A stretch of 64,000 nucleotides of DNA from Marisa cornuarietis (GCA_004794655.1 SMMW01000585.1:7501501-7565500); one strand, 5' to 3'; shown: positions 26,953 through 38,489, numbered from the stretch's first letter. Program-made: numbers and translations. Notes: generated from the sequence alone by a model not told the origin.

Positions 26953-27491
26953 TGGGACCCCAAGAGGGGAATTTTCTCTACTTTCTCTCTGTAGTTACAG
27001 AATGCATTCTGTAGTGCATTCTATAAGTACAGAATGAGTTCTGTAACTACAGAGAACATTCAGAACGTGAGGCCATGTTTTGAGGGCTCTGATTGGTTGA
27101 TCTTTGACCTTCTTGTCCCAGATGTAAATGAGCCAGCCTCGTTCGGTACAGATCGACATCATCCTCTCGCTAGAGAAATCTTCTCTGTAGCTAGAGAAAG
27201 CTTTCTCTAACTACAGAGAGATTTCTCTAAGTACAGAAAGCTTTCTCTAGCTACAGAATGGAATTGTGTATATAAAATGAATTGGCTAGCAACTTCTAAG
27301 TATAATATAAATGAAATAATTTGGTTTTACCGAGTTTTTCACTCTCTAGCTAGAGAATGCATTCTGTAGTTACAGAGCGCATTCGTACGTACAGAACTCA
27401 TTCTCTACTTATAGAATGCATTCTGTAGTTACAGAATGCATTCTCTAGCTAGAGAGAGAAAGTAGAAAAAATTCCCCCTCTTGGCGCCCCA
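26953..27491. mobile_element. Palindrome-rich MITE with TA target duplication
   Basis: The ends are inverted repeats of about 60 bp: left TGGGACCCCAAGAGGGGAA, right TTCCCCCTCTTGGCGCCCCA, each continuing into the same TTTCTCTA/ACTTTCTCTC and AGAATGCATTCT sequence. TA flanks both ends (26951-26952, 27492-27493). The arms hold many self-complementary words such as ACAGAATGCATTCTGT, CTCTAGCTAGAG and GAAAGCTTTC. No transposase. The TA duplication suggests Tc1/mariner-type mobilisation, which is inference. Confidence 0.8.
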
Positions 27492-27513
27492 TAGCGGAGA
27501 GGTGAGAGCTTCG

Positions 27514-27556
27514 TATTCTCTAGCTACAGAGAGAAAATTCCCCTCTTGGCGCCCCA
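27514..27556. mobile_element. Solo right end of the palindrome-rich MITE
   Basis: ctctagctacagagagaaaa followed by ttcccctcttggcgcccca repeats the right terminus of the neighbouring 539-bp element and is again followed by TATA. It is a partial second copy or the product of an end duplication 20 bp away. Confidence 0.75.
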
Positions 27557-27769
27557 TATACCTCGAGGTTAGAAATCGGCTTCGGGTAAGTTCGGGCCGA
27601 AATGTCGGGGTCTGTGTGGCAGTGAAAAGAAAACGAGTTGTTTTGTCAGTTGCTACGAAACTGTAAATTGTTGAACGTACCGAAAAGGGGGAATCAGTTA
27701 CTAAGATTTCATCGGAATTAAACACTGAAAATCAAACAGTGCATGATATTACATATATTCTAGCATTTG

Positions 27770-27880
27770 TGAATGTTTAGAATTATTTTCGATTGTCCGT
27801 GATTTTTCATTATCCGAATGACGGGTGCCGATCATTACACCGGATAATCGAGGTTCTACCACTAGATGGTTCTACTGTAC
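27770..27880. mobile_element. Fragment of a pogo/Tigger-like element end
   Basis: The motif cggataatcgaggttctac at about 27840-27858 is the typical terminus of pogo/Tigger-type elements (inverted form TAGAACCTCGATTATCCG), and a related cattatccgaatg lies 30 bp upstream. No transposase and no matching left end were found. Confidence 0.5.
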
Positions 27881-29690
27881 ATACACGGCACAAATGTATT
27901 TCTCCCGCACGGGAAATTAGGGGGAAATTGGGAGCGAATGATTTTGAGGTACGTCATACGTGAACCACATAACAGCAGACCAAAACACCTACACAGTGCA
28001 GTGGTGCTTATCCCACACTAGAAATAAGGGAAACCAAATGAAATTTTGAGGCATTTCTCCTGTACTCAAAATAATCAAAAATGGAAGGAATGATCCACCC
28101 TTGCACTGCGCGAACAGGGTGCAGGTACTTAATTTAAATTTGTTGTTGATTTTAGGAGGGAAAGATCTTCCCCCCAAAGGCGATTTTGAACCATAGGAGA
28201 TGGGGATCTTAGGGAAATGTGCATTACCTGAGCAACCTTTATAAATAATCCCTTGGCTTAAAGTATGATCTTGGGTGCAGACACTGCATTTTGCATGCTA
28301 TTTATACATTAAAACGTAAATGCTATGTCACCTACTCCAGGGTCACTCGATCGTCTCGGTCATTGCGGTGATCTTTTGTCTGGCCAGATCAAGGGAATGG
28401 AAAGGGGAATGCAGGGTGGAGGGAACAAATTTAAAGCACTGTCGGTGGTTCACGCTGCCCACAACAAGAGCTCCCGCTACAGTATTCTGAACGTGTGCTG
28501 GTATAGGCTAAGGGTTAGTATAGACTGGGAGTAGGTATACTGCGTTTGTGTTTTTACAAACTGCATCTGTGGTTTTGCCTCTGCTACACAGTGGAATAGG
28601 AAAAATAGTGAGCTTTCAGTTTTCTTGAGCTACACGTGCGGTCCGGGCAGAGCCCACCTGGACAGAGGTGGGTATAATTATGGGCCCGTTCGTAAACAGC
28701 CAGACGACCGCTGACGCGAGGCTAGGACTAAACATCGTGGCAAACAGAAAGGCAAAAGTAATTAAGACTTTTCCACTTAAGATGAGGTTAAGCAGGGGAA
28801 GGGGGCCAGTGCCGACTCCTTTTAGAGTAGTTAAAATTAAGAATCCGTTGGAAGGAATGCGGAGAACGTTTTTGTGTTTAATCCTTCCACAAGTTGTGCT
28901 AAGACGTAGCGGTGTGCTGCCCTTTCTGACAATGTTTTTGGTTATCGAATTAATACAGGTGTTTGCTGGGTGCACGTAGATAAAGATATTTGTATATCTT
29001 TTACATCTTTTGTATGTGCTTCTTGCGTGGGTGTGATTTAATGTTAAGCAGTGTTCACGGAATTGTGATACTAGATTAACTGCTTTGTCATAAGAATACT
29101 GGCATATAGCATGGTTTGATTAATTTTTGTGGATTAATTTGCTGGTAACAGAGCCAATAATTGATTTGAATTGCTTGTTTTCATTTGACATTGAGTTTGA
29201 TAATACTCGTGTCTCTTGAAGGGACGCTCTACACCAAAGTGATCGCTTGTTGTTATTCTTTCGGTAAGAATGCGCATGTCCTCGAGTGGTCCGTGAAAAC
29301 GTGGAACATAATGATTCCTGTTTTTGTTTATTCTCCAGATCTCCAGCTTGCCAAAATATGGAGAAACATTTGACCTAGTTTGGCAAAGGTTTTAACTTTA
29401 TCAAACTAGATCAAAACATTTGTCCAAATATATTTGTTCAGTTAAGAACGACCTTTAGGCGACTTATCAGGTTTTTATTGGCACCTGTGATTGCAGATCA
29501 TTGATTAAATAAAGGATCATTTAATTCCATAGTACCCCAAACTGGCTATTACTCCATGATAAATCATTCAAATTTGAGCAGCTAAACAACTTTATTTTGC
29601 TATCCAGTATAATGCATCAGTGCATTAATTGCCTAGACTATTGTGCATCAATCAAACTTTTATTCATTATCCACCAGAGTGATAATGGCA
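27881..29690. other. Intergenic sequence upstream of the pore-forming protein gene
   Basis: The only longer frames (28616-28979, both strands) overlap each other and match nothing I know. The promoter and any 5' UTR exon of the gene starting at 29744 should lie toward the right side, where a possible acceptor (ttgtgtgttgcag at about 29709) precedes the ATG. Confidence 0.4.
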
Positions 29691-29743
29691 GGTCAGTTGT
29701 GTGTTGCAGATCCTCTGCCAGTCCATAAGCCAAGTACATCAAG

Positions 29744-31588
29744 ATGGCGCCTAAGATAGCAGACCTGGAAGAGTTTGTGAAGAAGTGGGCATGGGATACC
29801 TTCTTGAAGACACGCTTGAAAGACCACAACAAGCTACGTTATGAGGACATCAGTTTAGAAGTTAACTGGTCTCGGGTCAAGTTCATTAGTTCCCAGCCCG
29901 AGTATTCAGACTCTCGCTTGGTTGACAGACCTCAGTCCCAGGTTGTCTTCAGGTGAGTTAACACACTATCCTCAAGTTCTTAATTTGCAAATTCGAGTCT
30001 GTCTTGTTTGGTTATCACTGTGTGTCCATGAATTTGTATTCATGTGTGCGGATCCATGCAAATGTGTTTGTTAAAGAAAAAGAGAAAAAAGTGTGTAAAT
30101 CTAAACCACTTATTTATTCTTCCAACCAAGCTATTCATTATAGGGGTTTTCCTTCACTAATTTGCAGTTTACCCTTACTGATGCATGACTTTTTTTTTTT
30201 TACAATATTTCAGGTCAACATATGAGAATATGACAGACAATGAGCAAGACCATTCATTTCAGACTGAGCGCACAACAACATCTTGTTGTATCACATCAGT
30301 AACCAAAGGGTTCACCAAGGGCATGCACCTAGAGGTAAAATCCAAACAGTAATAGTTGAAAAAGTCAGTTATATGCCATGATAAAAGTACTTCTTGTTCC
30401 CATATTAGTTTTGTCCAGTTAATACAAAATATTTTCTTTCTCTGGTACTGATCTTCAAGACATTATTTCAGTGTATACAATTGAAAAAAGTATTCCTGAA
30501 CTTGCAGCAATATTGATCACTGATGAGCACTCTCACAAAAGACAGCATATGAAAATGTTAGAAAATGCCTTTTTTTGCTTTATGACAGCTTAAGCTAGGT
30601 CTTCCAGATGAGGTCGCTACAGCAACAGCTGGATTTGGGCGTGAGGTTAACATGGAGTCCACAGATGAAAATGTAAAGGAGGAGACAATGACCTGGACCA
30701 TCAACAGCACTATTAAGGTCAGCATGTAGGACACAGGCAGAGAGAGCATAGCAAGTGGATGGGGAACATTTAGTACTCTCTTTCTCTCATTCATGCATTC
30801 ATACACACAGTCTTCAGCAACTTCGAACTGCAGTAGAAGAGGTGTTACTGCAGGGGATATTTTTCAAACAACAAAGTCTTTAATGCACATTCAAAGCGCA
30901 CTATAAAAATCTTCATTATTATTATTATTAAAGCATGGAGTGGCTGAATGATTCAAATGAAGAATAGAAAGGAGTTTCATAATTAGGTCCAATGTTTGAG
31001 AAGGCTTACTTGGCAAATGTGCAAATTTTTGGCAAGAGTATTGCTTTGTATGGATATCTACATGTTCAAGACTCTAAAAGAACTTCATGGTGTTTGAAGA
31101 CTTAAAGCAGCAAGACCTAATTCTAGGTCATAATCTCTACAGTAGTCCTAATGATCTTATCAATAAAGACAACACGAATTACAGTACACAAGTGTGCATT
31201 TACACAAGGGTAAATAATAAAGCAGTCCTACAGAAATGAAATATCACTAACCACCATTGGCTTGTGTTTTCAATAGGTGCCACCACGCCATCGCACAGTG
31301 GCTGAGCTGGTGGTGCATGAGAAGGAATACAGTGCAAAATTCAAGATGGCAGTGCAAGTGAAGGGCATGGTCATTGTTGTCATTACAAACCTACGTGACA
31401 ACAATGCATTTGTTCAGTCACTTGAAGGTGACTTGAGCGAGGTGATCAAAAATGAGAAGAACATTAAGGATTCAAATGTGACTATTGAAAATCGCACAGT
31501 GACCTGGGAAGTGGAAGGAATATGCCAGTTCCGTTTTGGTGTGGAGCAACATGTCCGTCTGCAAGAGTCACCAATAGGCACAGTGTAA
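29744..31588 (+). CDS. Aerolysin/ETX-MTX2-type beta-pore-forming protein, complete (four exons)
   Basis: Exons are 29744-29952, 30214-30334, 30589-30717 and 31277-31588; all junctions are GT-AG and phases match, giving 256 residues. The ATG has an A at -3 and is the first in the exon. There is no signal peptide: the N terminus is charged and helical. From about residue 85 the sequence shows the aerolysin-family pattern: a strand ending GFTKGMHLE, a Gly/Ala-rich hairpin segment, a Ser/Thr/Glu-rich alternating strand reading ETMTWTINSTIK, then the family hallmark VPPRHR with long beta strands to the C terminus. Family members assemble into ring pores in target membranes. Size and the lack of a leader resemble the small hydralysin-type proteins of cnidarians more than secreted mollusc forms. 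No stops, frameshifts or lost splice sites are visible. Target and role (defence, venom, digestion) are unknown. Confidence 0.82.
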
Positions 31589-31892
31589 CAGTGCTGACTG
31601 AAGGACATCTCCTAGTGTGCTCACTACTGTGATATAAATTTGCAGTCCTATGTTAAATCAGAGGTACACCATATTTATAAGACCAATTACATCTACCTGG
31701 GTTGTGTTAGATCTTGCCCGTTTGCAGGATTGTCTTCGCTCACCTCAGTGATCATATTCAGCTGCTAACTTGTTGTACACACCAACTATAAACCTTTCAA
31801 TCAGTTAATGTCAACTATTGTATTTGTATGATCGCAGTGGTAAGGGTAGATGAAGACTTTAAAAAAGAAACTAGATTACTCCCCCTGGGATA

Positions 31893-31898
31893 AATAAA
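31893..31898 (+). promoter_or_regulatory. Poly(A) signal of the pore-forming protein gene
   Basis: AATAAA about 305 bases after the TAA, followed within 30 bases by T/GT-rich sequence (gttggtcatttgtcattg). It implies a 3' UTR of roughly 330 bases. Confidence 0.6.
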
Positions 31899-31919
31899 GT
31901 TGGTCATTTGTCATTGAAA

Positions 31920-32654
31920 CAATGCGGTAATGTTTAAAAATCAGACAAAGAGAATAAATGTCTACATTTCAGATCGCTTCATAGGAAATAAATCCTAAAA
32001 GTATTATAGTTTAACAAAATTTAATGGAAGGCATCGTTGCACAAAATTTGAGACTTATAAAAAGACATTTCATTACTTTGCAGTGTAAGCAAACAAGAAA
32101 TATCCTGTAAAGGATTTTAACAATACGTAAACACAAACCCTTAAAAGCTAACCCAAGTGCAAAGCTATTTTCTAGTTTGTGGATTCTATGTTCTATTCAC
32201 AAATTGCAAGCCTTTGAACATAGCAGTTCTCATCTAGATTTGAGGTCTGGGACAAAATCTCATTTCCTGCAAAATTGTAAATGTCAATTCACTTGTTGGG
32301 AAATGTTTCATTAGATTAAGCTGGAAAGCTTTCCCACTGACATCCAGTCACTTCAGAAGTATGAATATAGGTCAGTCCTTAAATGCTTTTATGTAAAAAG
32401 TTAACTAAAAATACCGTAAGCAATTTTATAACAAACTTGTTCACTTGTCAACGGCTTTCAGCTAAATTTCACATTTGACTTGGGTGAGCACTTTAAGGAG
32501 TGCTGCAGCTACATATAAAATTTATAAAAGCAAGACTATGAAGGTATTTAAGAATCATATAGCAAGCTTTCTTTGTGTTTTATATCTAAATTAGTATCAA
32601 AATTACAAATAATCCACTGTGTATTTATTACAAAAAATGTGAGAGCAAATAACA
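31920..32654. other. Intergenic sequence, no gene seen
   Basis: AT-rich DNA between the poly(A) signal of the pore-forming protein gene and the inverted-repeat element at 32.66 kb. No coding or RNA signal was found. Confidence 0.5.
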
Positions 32655-32661
32655 CCAAATC

Positions 32662-33841
32662 TAAGGTGACCAGACCTCCCAATTTCGGCGCGACAGACCC
32701 ACCTTTGACCACCCAATGTCCCGCTTTCTGGCTTTCATCTAAAAAGTTGATCAATGTCCTGCTTGTATTTAAAAATCTGATTATTGTACATTGATTCGCA
32801 TCCGTGCATTTGGTTTTGGCTTTTGCCTATCGACGTTTGATTAATAATTTCAAATTTGTCAACTAGTTTACCGCCTTTTTTGTTGATCCCTATTTAATTT
32901 TTGTTACTCCGTGGACTCCGGTGTTTGATGCATGACCAGAAAGATAATGACCGGCCGGCCGGTATCTTATTGCATGGCGATGCTGGTGGTTGTCTGATTG
33001 TCCCTCCTGAGGTGTCAGCTTCTTTGGTTACGGTTGTCGGATTTCCCCACTTCCCAGTGGCATTAACTTTCCTCCCTACCCGCCCAGTTGAAACTTAAAT
33101 TATCTTTCTCATGCTAACCTCCTCGTTTTCATCCTCCTGCTGCTCCAAACTTCCCGTGACACCACCGTGATAAATTTATAAGCCAAACTTTTCGGGACAG
33201 CAGTTTTAAAAATGGTTTTGCAAAAATGTGTTCTATTTTGCCATTTTTGCTGGCTGCGATAGTATTATATGCAATAATATGGTATCAAGGATCTACTGTA
33301 TAGACCAGCGGGCAAAGTTTTCTTTTTGCAGGCAGGTCTCAAAATTCTTAGCAATGCCGCGGGCCGGTAAAATACTAAAATCGCCATGCCAGGTGACTAC
33401 ACAACAAACCTAGTGATAATGGAATAGACAACAAATGAGTACATAATGGCATTTAGTTACTGAATTTATTGTGTAAATTTATGCTGTTTGAATTTGCTCA
33501 CAATGAAACTTTAAAACATGCATCAATGAAGTACGGTTTTGGAGCAACAGCCTCGCAAAATGACGAAAGTGCAGGACCATCGGCACGATAATTTGTTACA
33601 GCGCTGCGACTATGCGTTTGCAAAGTTGGCTGAGCGGGAGATAGGTAGATTGTAGGAACATTTTGAATACCGTTTTTCTTTTTTCTTTTTAAAATGGAAT
33701 ACTGTAGTGGCATGGACAGATTTGCTTTTGAAAGCACCAGTGCTCGGCAAAGTCAGAGGAAAGGTCCCCCTCCCCCTCTTTTTTTTTTTCGGCGCCCTAC
33801 GCGTCCCGCTTTCGCTCCCGAAACATCTGGTCACCTTAGGG
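32662..33841. mobile_element. Non-autonomous inverted-repeat DNA element (~1.2 kb)
   Basis: The left end TAAGGTGACCAGA is matched by the right end TCTGGTCACCTTA. CCAAATC flanks it at 32655-32661 and 33842-33848, a candidate 7-8-bp duplication as expected for hAT elements. The inside holds a segment (ttggttttggcttttgccta onward) shared with the copy at 38.1-38.5 kb. No transposase. The middle is AT-rich and may contain further nested scraps (cgcgggccgg near 33360). Confidence 0.75.
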
Positions 33842-33849
33842 CCAAATCA

Positions 33850-34676
33850 TCTCTATAAAATAGCAGATATGTATGGATATTTTGTCTTTACATGTTTACA
33901 GTTAAGCTTAAAGCCCAGGATATTTCAAAGTTTTCAAAAACACATGAGATGACATGACTTAATGATGTAATAACAGAAGTAACTGTACAATGTTTAATCT
34001 ACAAACAGAAGAAACACCTTTAGATTTGAAATGTGGTAAACAGTATATCACAAAAAGATTACAGCTTATAAGAGACATGCACAGCAAAGCAAATAGTTAA
34101 TTCTCTTAATTTTCTAAAAAATAAACAATTGTTGTAAGCCATACCAGTGTCATAGCTGTGAATGGGAAACAAAAAGTACAAAAGAAAACAAATCTGTTGA
34201 AAAATCTAATAAATCAATTAAGAATCCATGATAACAATCCTTAAAAATAAGATAAATTCCATTAAATTTCTTTAATGACAATTTCTTGTTGCACTTATCA
34301 ATTATCAGTATAATTACTAAACAATCGTAAAAATGAGATCTATTTTCCTATTTTAAACTCTTTTTGAAAACACTTTATAACAAACATAAGATGGTGCCTA
34401 TATTTGCAACATGCAGCTGTGATTAGTACTCTGATTTTCTCCGTCATAGTTAAATATAATACTGAATTCAGTTCCAAAGTTTTAGTCATTTGTAAGTCAT
34501 CTGTAAGTAGTGCATCTTGATGCAGCTTGCTCATGATCGCACTTGAAATTTATAAAGCAAATAGCTGAAGGACTTAATTTACAAATAACATTTCTTAATA
34601 AAGCATCAGGCTTTTCACAAAGTTCATTCTTAAATGAATTCCTCTGTTCATTACATTTAACTGAACTATACTATTT
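33850..34676. other. Intergenic/3' UTR sequence of the CS-domain gene
   Basis: AT-rich sequence downstream (on the minus strand) of the CS-domain gene stop codon. Several TTTATT/ATTTAT strings could serve as minus-strand poly(A) signals, none clearly best. No other feature was found. Confidence 0.4.
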
Positions 34677-36565
34677 TCAGTTGTCTTCTTCATCACTCTG
34701 CTGCTCCAACCCTCGCTGTGACAGTTGCACTGCCCATGATGCTTTCTCATCCTTCACTAATGTGATAATGACCTTTCCCTTTCTAACCTGCACAACACAG
34801 AAAACCTACTTATCAGCAAATATATCAGCCACATAAATCAGATAATAATAATAAACTGGGCAGGTTTTGTGCAATTCTTAGATTTTCGTAAGTGCCACAG
34901 TTCAACTTGTTTGTCTTGCCAGACAGTGGGAACTACTAAAGCTTTTAATAAGTAAAACTTTAAAAGTAACAGGGAATCGTTCTGTAATAGGCAGACCAAC
35001 AAGGTGTTAAAATGATTATCTTTTAACGTAATGGCAATTTTTAAAAAACTTGTATGATGGACAAACAAGCAAGCATATCTTTTTAGGTGACAATAATATG
35101 CAGTTAAAGTATGCTTACAATCCATGTGCACTGGTCTTTCATGATAGGACCTGGTAGTTTCTTTACAAACTTCCTAAAAACAGTTTCTTTGTTCTTCCCT
35201 TTCACAATGGCCGTCATGTCCAGGGAGCTGTGAGATAACAAATTGCAGCAACTATTGAATTACTTCTGCCACTTCTGTATGGCAAAAGATTAAAAATAGC
35301 AGATTTTGAAAAAGCAGATGTTCAAAGAGTTGCACAAATGAGAAGAATTATGGATCAACTATTTTACAACAGAGAGGGCATAACAGGACACATGAATTTA
35401 CCTACAAGAAAGGTTTTATCATTTTGCTCTCGTAGCTGTTAACCTCTGTGGGTCCTATTTATGTGTTTAAAACATTTTGCTGTAAATGTTTAGCTAGGTA
35501 TCTGCACTTGGCAATTGTATAAATGCATAAAATTCTTGTAGCCATCAGGATTTAACAACCCAGGTAAAAAAAATTTTTTTATGTTCAAAATGATACCATG
35601 TTATATACCTGTCTCCAAATGTGACAGAAACAGATCCATTTTTGACTGTTTTGTTGACAAGTCCTGATACTTGCAAGTCATCGATAAGGCAGGTCACTAT
35701 GACCTTGTCTTCTCCCTTCTCTACTGCACTGGCTGCAGAGTCAAAGAAAAGTGATATGCACTACTTTTATTGCTTTTATTATTGGAACTTTTTGCAGAAT
35801 TAAGTAGTATCTGTGATTGCTGAAAAATGCACCTAATCTATAAGTAGACAATGGGCATGTAAAAATTCCATTATAGAAAAGTAGACTGTTCTTGCTTAAT
35901 TTGTTACCCCTCTTAGCACATCATAAAAATATTTCTATGTTCAAAACCAAGGGCTTATAATATATGATTCTGAAGACGGTAGATGGCCCATCGTGCTAAA
36001 AGAGAACCATAATCATGGCTCATCGTGCTCTGTTGGTAGGGTTAGAGGGTTAATAATTTTTATGTTCAGTAAGGACTAATATCAACTCGTCATTATTTTC
36101 GGTCTGTAATTGTAAAAAAAAATTCTTTAACAATATGGAAGACTAAAAAATCCTACCAACAAATTAAAAAGAATTGTAGAAATAGGCAGACAATGCCATA
36201 GAATGATGGTTAGAGTGCTCAGCTGTAAAACAGGTCACTAGTTTGAGGCTTACTTATGCTGTAATTGACTAAAAAATAATAACTCCTGCCAACCCAGCAG
36301 ATGGGTACCTGATTGAAAGGAAAGGAAAGTGAAAAGGTGGAAGAAGACTGGGTTCTGCCTTCATGTCATGCCATAGACACAGAGGACTCTTACAGTTCAC
36401 TGCCAGTGGCTGTGAGACCTTTACCTTTCTAGACATTTGCAATTTTTATTACTTGAAAATTTCTTCTGCTGTGAAATTAACTGGTTGTGTTTTTATAATA
36501 AAACAATGTTGCCTTTCATTTCACAGATACAAACTTGTTGCAATTCTTTCACCATCTGCTGCCAT
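34677..36565 (-). CDS. Small CS-domain (p23/SGT1-like) protein, complete (four exons)
   Basis: In transcript order the coding exons are 36565-36535, 35732-35609, 35227-35119 and 34787-34677. Phases chain exactly (1, 2, 0) and all introns are GT-AG, giving 124 residues from ATG 36565-36563 to TGA 34679-34677. The protein is one CS fold: strands with DKVIVTCLIDDLQ and GSVSVTF, a middle strand SLDMTAIVKGK, then the hallmark FVKKLPGPIMKDQCTWIVR and GKVIITLVKDEKASWAVQL, and an acidic tail QQSDEEDN. CS domains (p23, SGT1, NudC, CHORD proteins) bind HSP90 or partner proteins in the cytosol. I cannot assign an ortholog; it lacks the TPR, SGS or CHORD modules of the named families. The tiny 31-bp first coding exon is the least certain piece. 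Confidence 0.75.
36185..36445 (+). mobile_element. tRNA-derived SINE (second family) in intron 1 of the CS-domain gene
   Basis: The head has an A-box-like tggttagagtgctcag and a B-box-like ctagtttgaggctt 20 bases later. The body has cctgccaacccagcagatgg and gaaaaggtggaagaagactgg, and it ends gagacctttaccttt. A diverged minus-strand copy sharing the aacccagcag, ggggaaggaga and acatttacctt blocks lies at 45.3-45.5 kb. Target duplications are not clear. Confidence 0.65.
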
Positions 36566-36599
36566 GATGTATCTGTGGTCAGCAGTTAGAGCACAATAA

Positions 36600-36660
36600 T
36601 GCTGACCAATGTACCAGCATTTATAGCCACCAAAGCTGCAACAGATGATAAATAAAAGCA
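36600..36660 (-). promoter_or_regulatory. Possible TATA-containing promoter of the CS-domain gene
   Basis: On the minus strand, about 60 bases upstream of the ATG, lies ggctataaatgc followed by acattggtcag, a TATA-like box with an inverted CCAAT word just downstream. Position fits a start site 25-35 bases later, leaving a short leader. An upstream 5' UTR exon is equally possible. Confidence 0.3.
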
Positions 36661-36669
36661 GATAAATTC

Positions 36670-37580
36670 AATGCCTTCATTCTTGATGTTTTAAAAGATT
36701 TTTGTCAGCATGTTATGTCGTCTAACAGATAGATCATCACCAATATAATCCAACAGATTGCATGATGAGCAAAGTCCTTGGTTGCATATGAGATTATTAA
36801 TTTTAGCAATCACTTGTAGTAGTATTTAACATACAGTAGATTGAAAAAATACTTAACGTGCAATCTGTATTTAAACTGTTTAATACTCAAAGCCTTCCTT
36901 GTAATTAATCAATAATTTGACACTAAGCATGGTTAACACTGTGGCAAAATGCTAGCATCCTCTGGCAAACAGAAATAAGTTAATCCTTCAATTGGTTCAA
37001 GTTCAAATTTAGTACAAGCTATCCCAACGGTTTTTGGTGTCTACCTCAATTGTAACACATTAACAATTCTGGGGTGTATAGGACTGAAAAATAGGCTACC
37101 AAAGACTGGAAAGCAGTTTTTTTTGACAGTCCTGGGGTGCGGCCCGTCCACAGACCTCACAGATCACAGAAATCTGTCGGGCCCTGTATGATGCGTATGA
37201 TGCAAGGAAAACCACTCTAGCAGATCAAAACTGTTTTCATATCTCGCCTCCCTTTAACCGCACTTGCGCGCCTTGGTTCATGACCACATAAAATCCACAC
37301 CAACGTCTTTGATATCTTCCCCTATGTAAACCAGATCCTGCATTCTTATAAAGTACTCAAATATTCGATTTAAAATAATTGATTATACATCCATCACGAT
37401 GAAGCAGCAGCTTTTCATACAGCAAAGTACAAGAGAGTTCCTGGGAAAGAAATCATTTACGATGTTTATTTCACACGTCAGTATATACTGGATCGGTTTA
37501 TGAAATTTAGGTCCAAGTTATGAAAATCTGAAAACCGGACCAGCGCAATAAATGGGAGAGATCTCTATCAAAATGCCACC
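36670..37580. other. Intergenic sequence between the CS gene and the transposon block
   Basis: No recognisable gene or element ends. Sequence is AT-rich to about 37.08 kb and somewhat richer in GC after that (around 37130-37260). It should contain upstream regulatory sequence for the CS-domain gene. Confidence 0.4.
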
Positions 37581-37592
37581 AATACTCTATGA

Positions 37593-38093
37593 CAGGGGTG
37601 GGCAAACTTTTTCGTTGCGAGGGCCGCATTGCTGGGTCATGACTATAATCCGAGGGCCGCACCTTGTAATTGAATACAAAAACGACGTAAAATCGCCAAA
37701 TTGTAAACAAACGCATTTATTTAATAATGAGCACATGAAATATGTAACACTGTGGGAATAAATATAAAACCAGAATGAACAATTAAGCACACACAATTTA
37801 ATGAGAAAAAATGTTTTTGACTACAATTTTGCTGAACAATTCTTTTAAAATTTTCTCAAAATTACTGGTAGATACTCTCATAACTGACTGCAAGTTTGCT
37901 TCTGAAAGCAATGACCTGTTCTTTGACTTGTTTATATTTATGCAGGAAAAACTTTGCTCACAGATGTAACTTGAACCAAATATTGAAAAAAGCTGGGCAG
38001 CAAATACTCTTAAACAAGGAAATGATTTGTTGGAGAGGCACTTATAAAACTCGACCAGTGACAAGGAATAAAACCTTTCCTTCAATGCATGAT
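37593..38093 (-). pseudogene. hAT transposase C-terminal fragment with element terminus, minus orientation
   Basis: The terminus CAGGGGTGGGCAAACTTTTT at 37593 is a classic hAT end. On the minus strand, 38085-37798 reads FGSSYICEQSFSCININKSKN followed by LQSVMRVSTSNF, the hAT dimerisation domain of the GTF2IRD2/ZBED5-like group. The frame is open for 95 codons. The rest of the transposase is absent, cut off at the small element inserted near 38.09 kb. Confidence 0.85.
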
Positions 38094-38489
38094 CGTGACC
38101 AGACGTCCCTATTTAGGTGGGGCAATCCCGCTTTTGACCGCGTGTCCCGCCTGCTCATGAAATGTTCCGGCGGGATGCACAATGTCCCGCTTTCATGTAA
38201 AACGTCGCCTAATGTTTGTATTAAAAAATCTGATTACCGTACATTGATTGGCATCCGTGCCTTTGGTTTTGGCTTTTGCCTATCACCGTTTGATTAATAA
38301 TTTCAAATTTGTCTCTTAGTTTACTACCCCTTCCGCACCCTCACCCCACCCCCACCCCGCTTTTCGCTTTTTCCGTCGCTGTTTGTCGGTGACGACACCA
38401 TGACCGGCATGCGTCCCGCTTTCGCTCCATAAACGTCACCTTACCTAACGGTGCGTTTACAGCCCCCCTCCCGCACTGTCTGGTCATGA
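38094..38489. mobile_element. Second copy of the GTGACCAGA inverted-repeat element
   Basis: It starts cgtgaccagacgtccc, shares the ttggttttggcttttgccta core with the 32.66-33.84 kb element, carries the gcgtcccgctttcgctcc right-end block ending tcaccttac near 38445, and is followed by a further inverted end gtctggtcatgac at 38478-38489. Whether the true right border is about 38445 or 38489 is unresolved. It interrupts or abuts the minus-strand hAT fragment. Confidence 0.65.

Noticed and set aside
28616..28979. Two overlapping ~100-120 codon frames on opposite strands
   Set aside because: Neither resembles a known protein; could be a decayed transposon but no ends or motifs support it.
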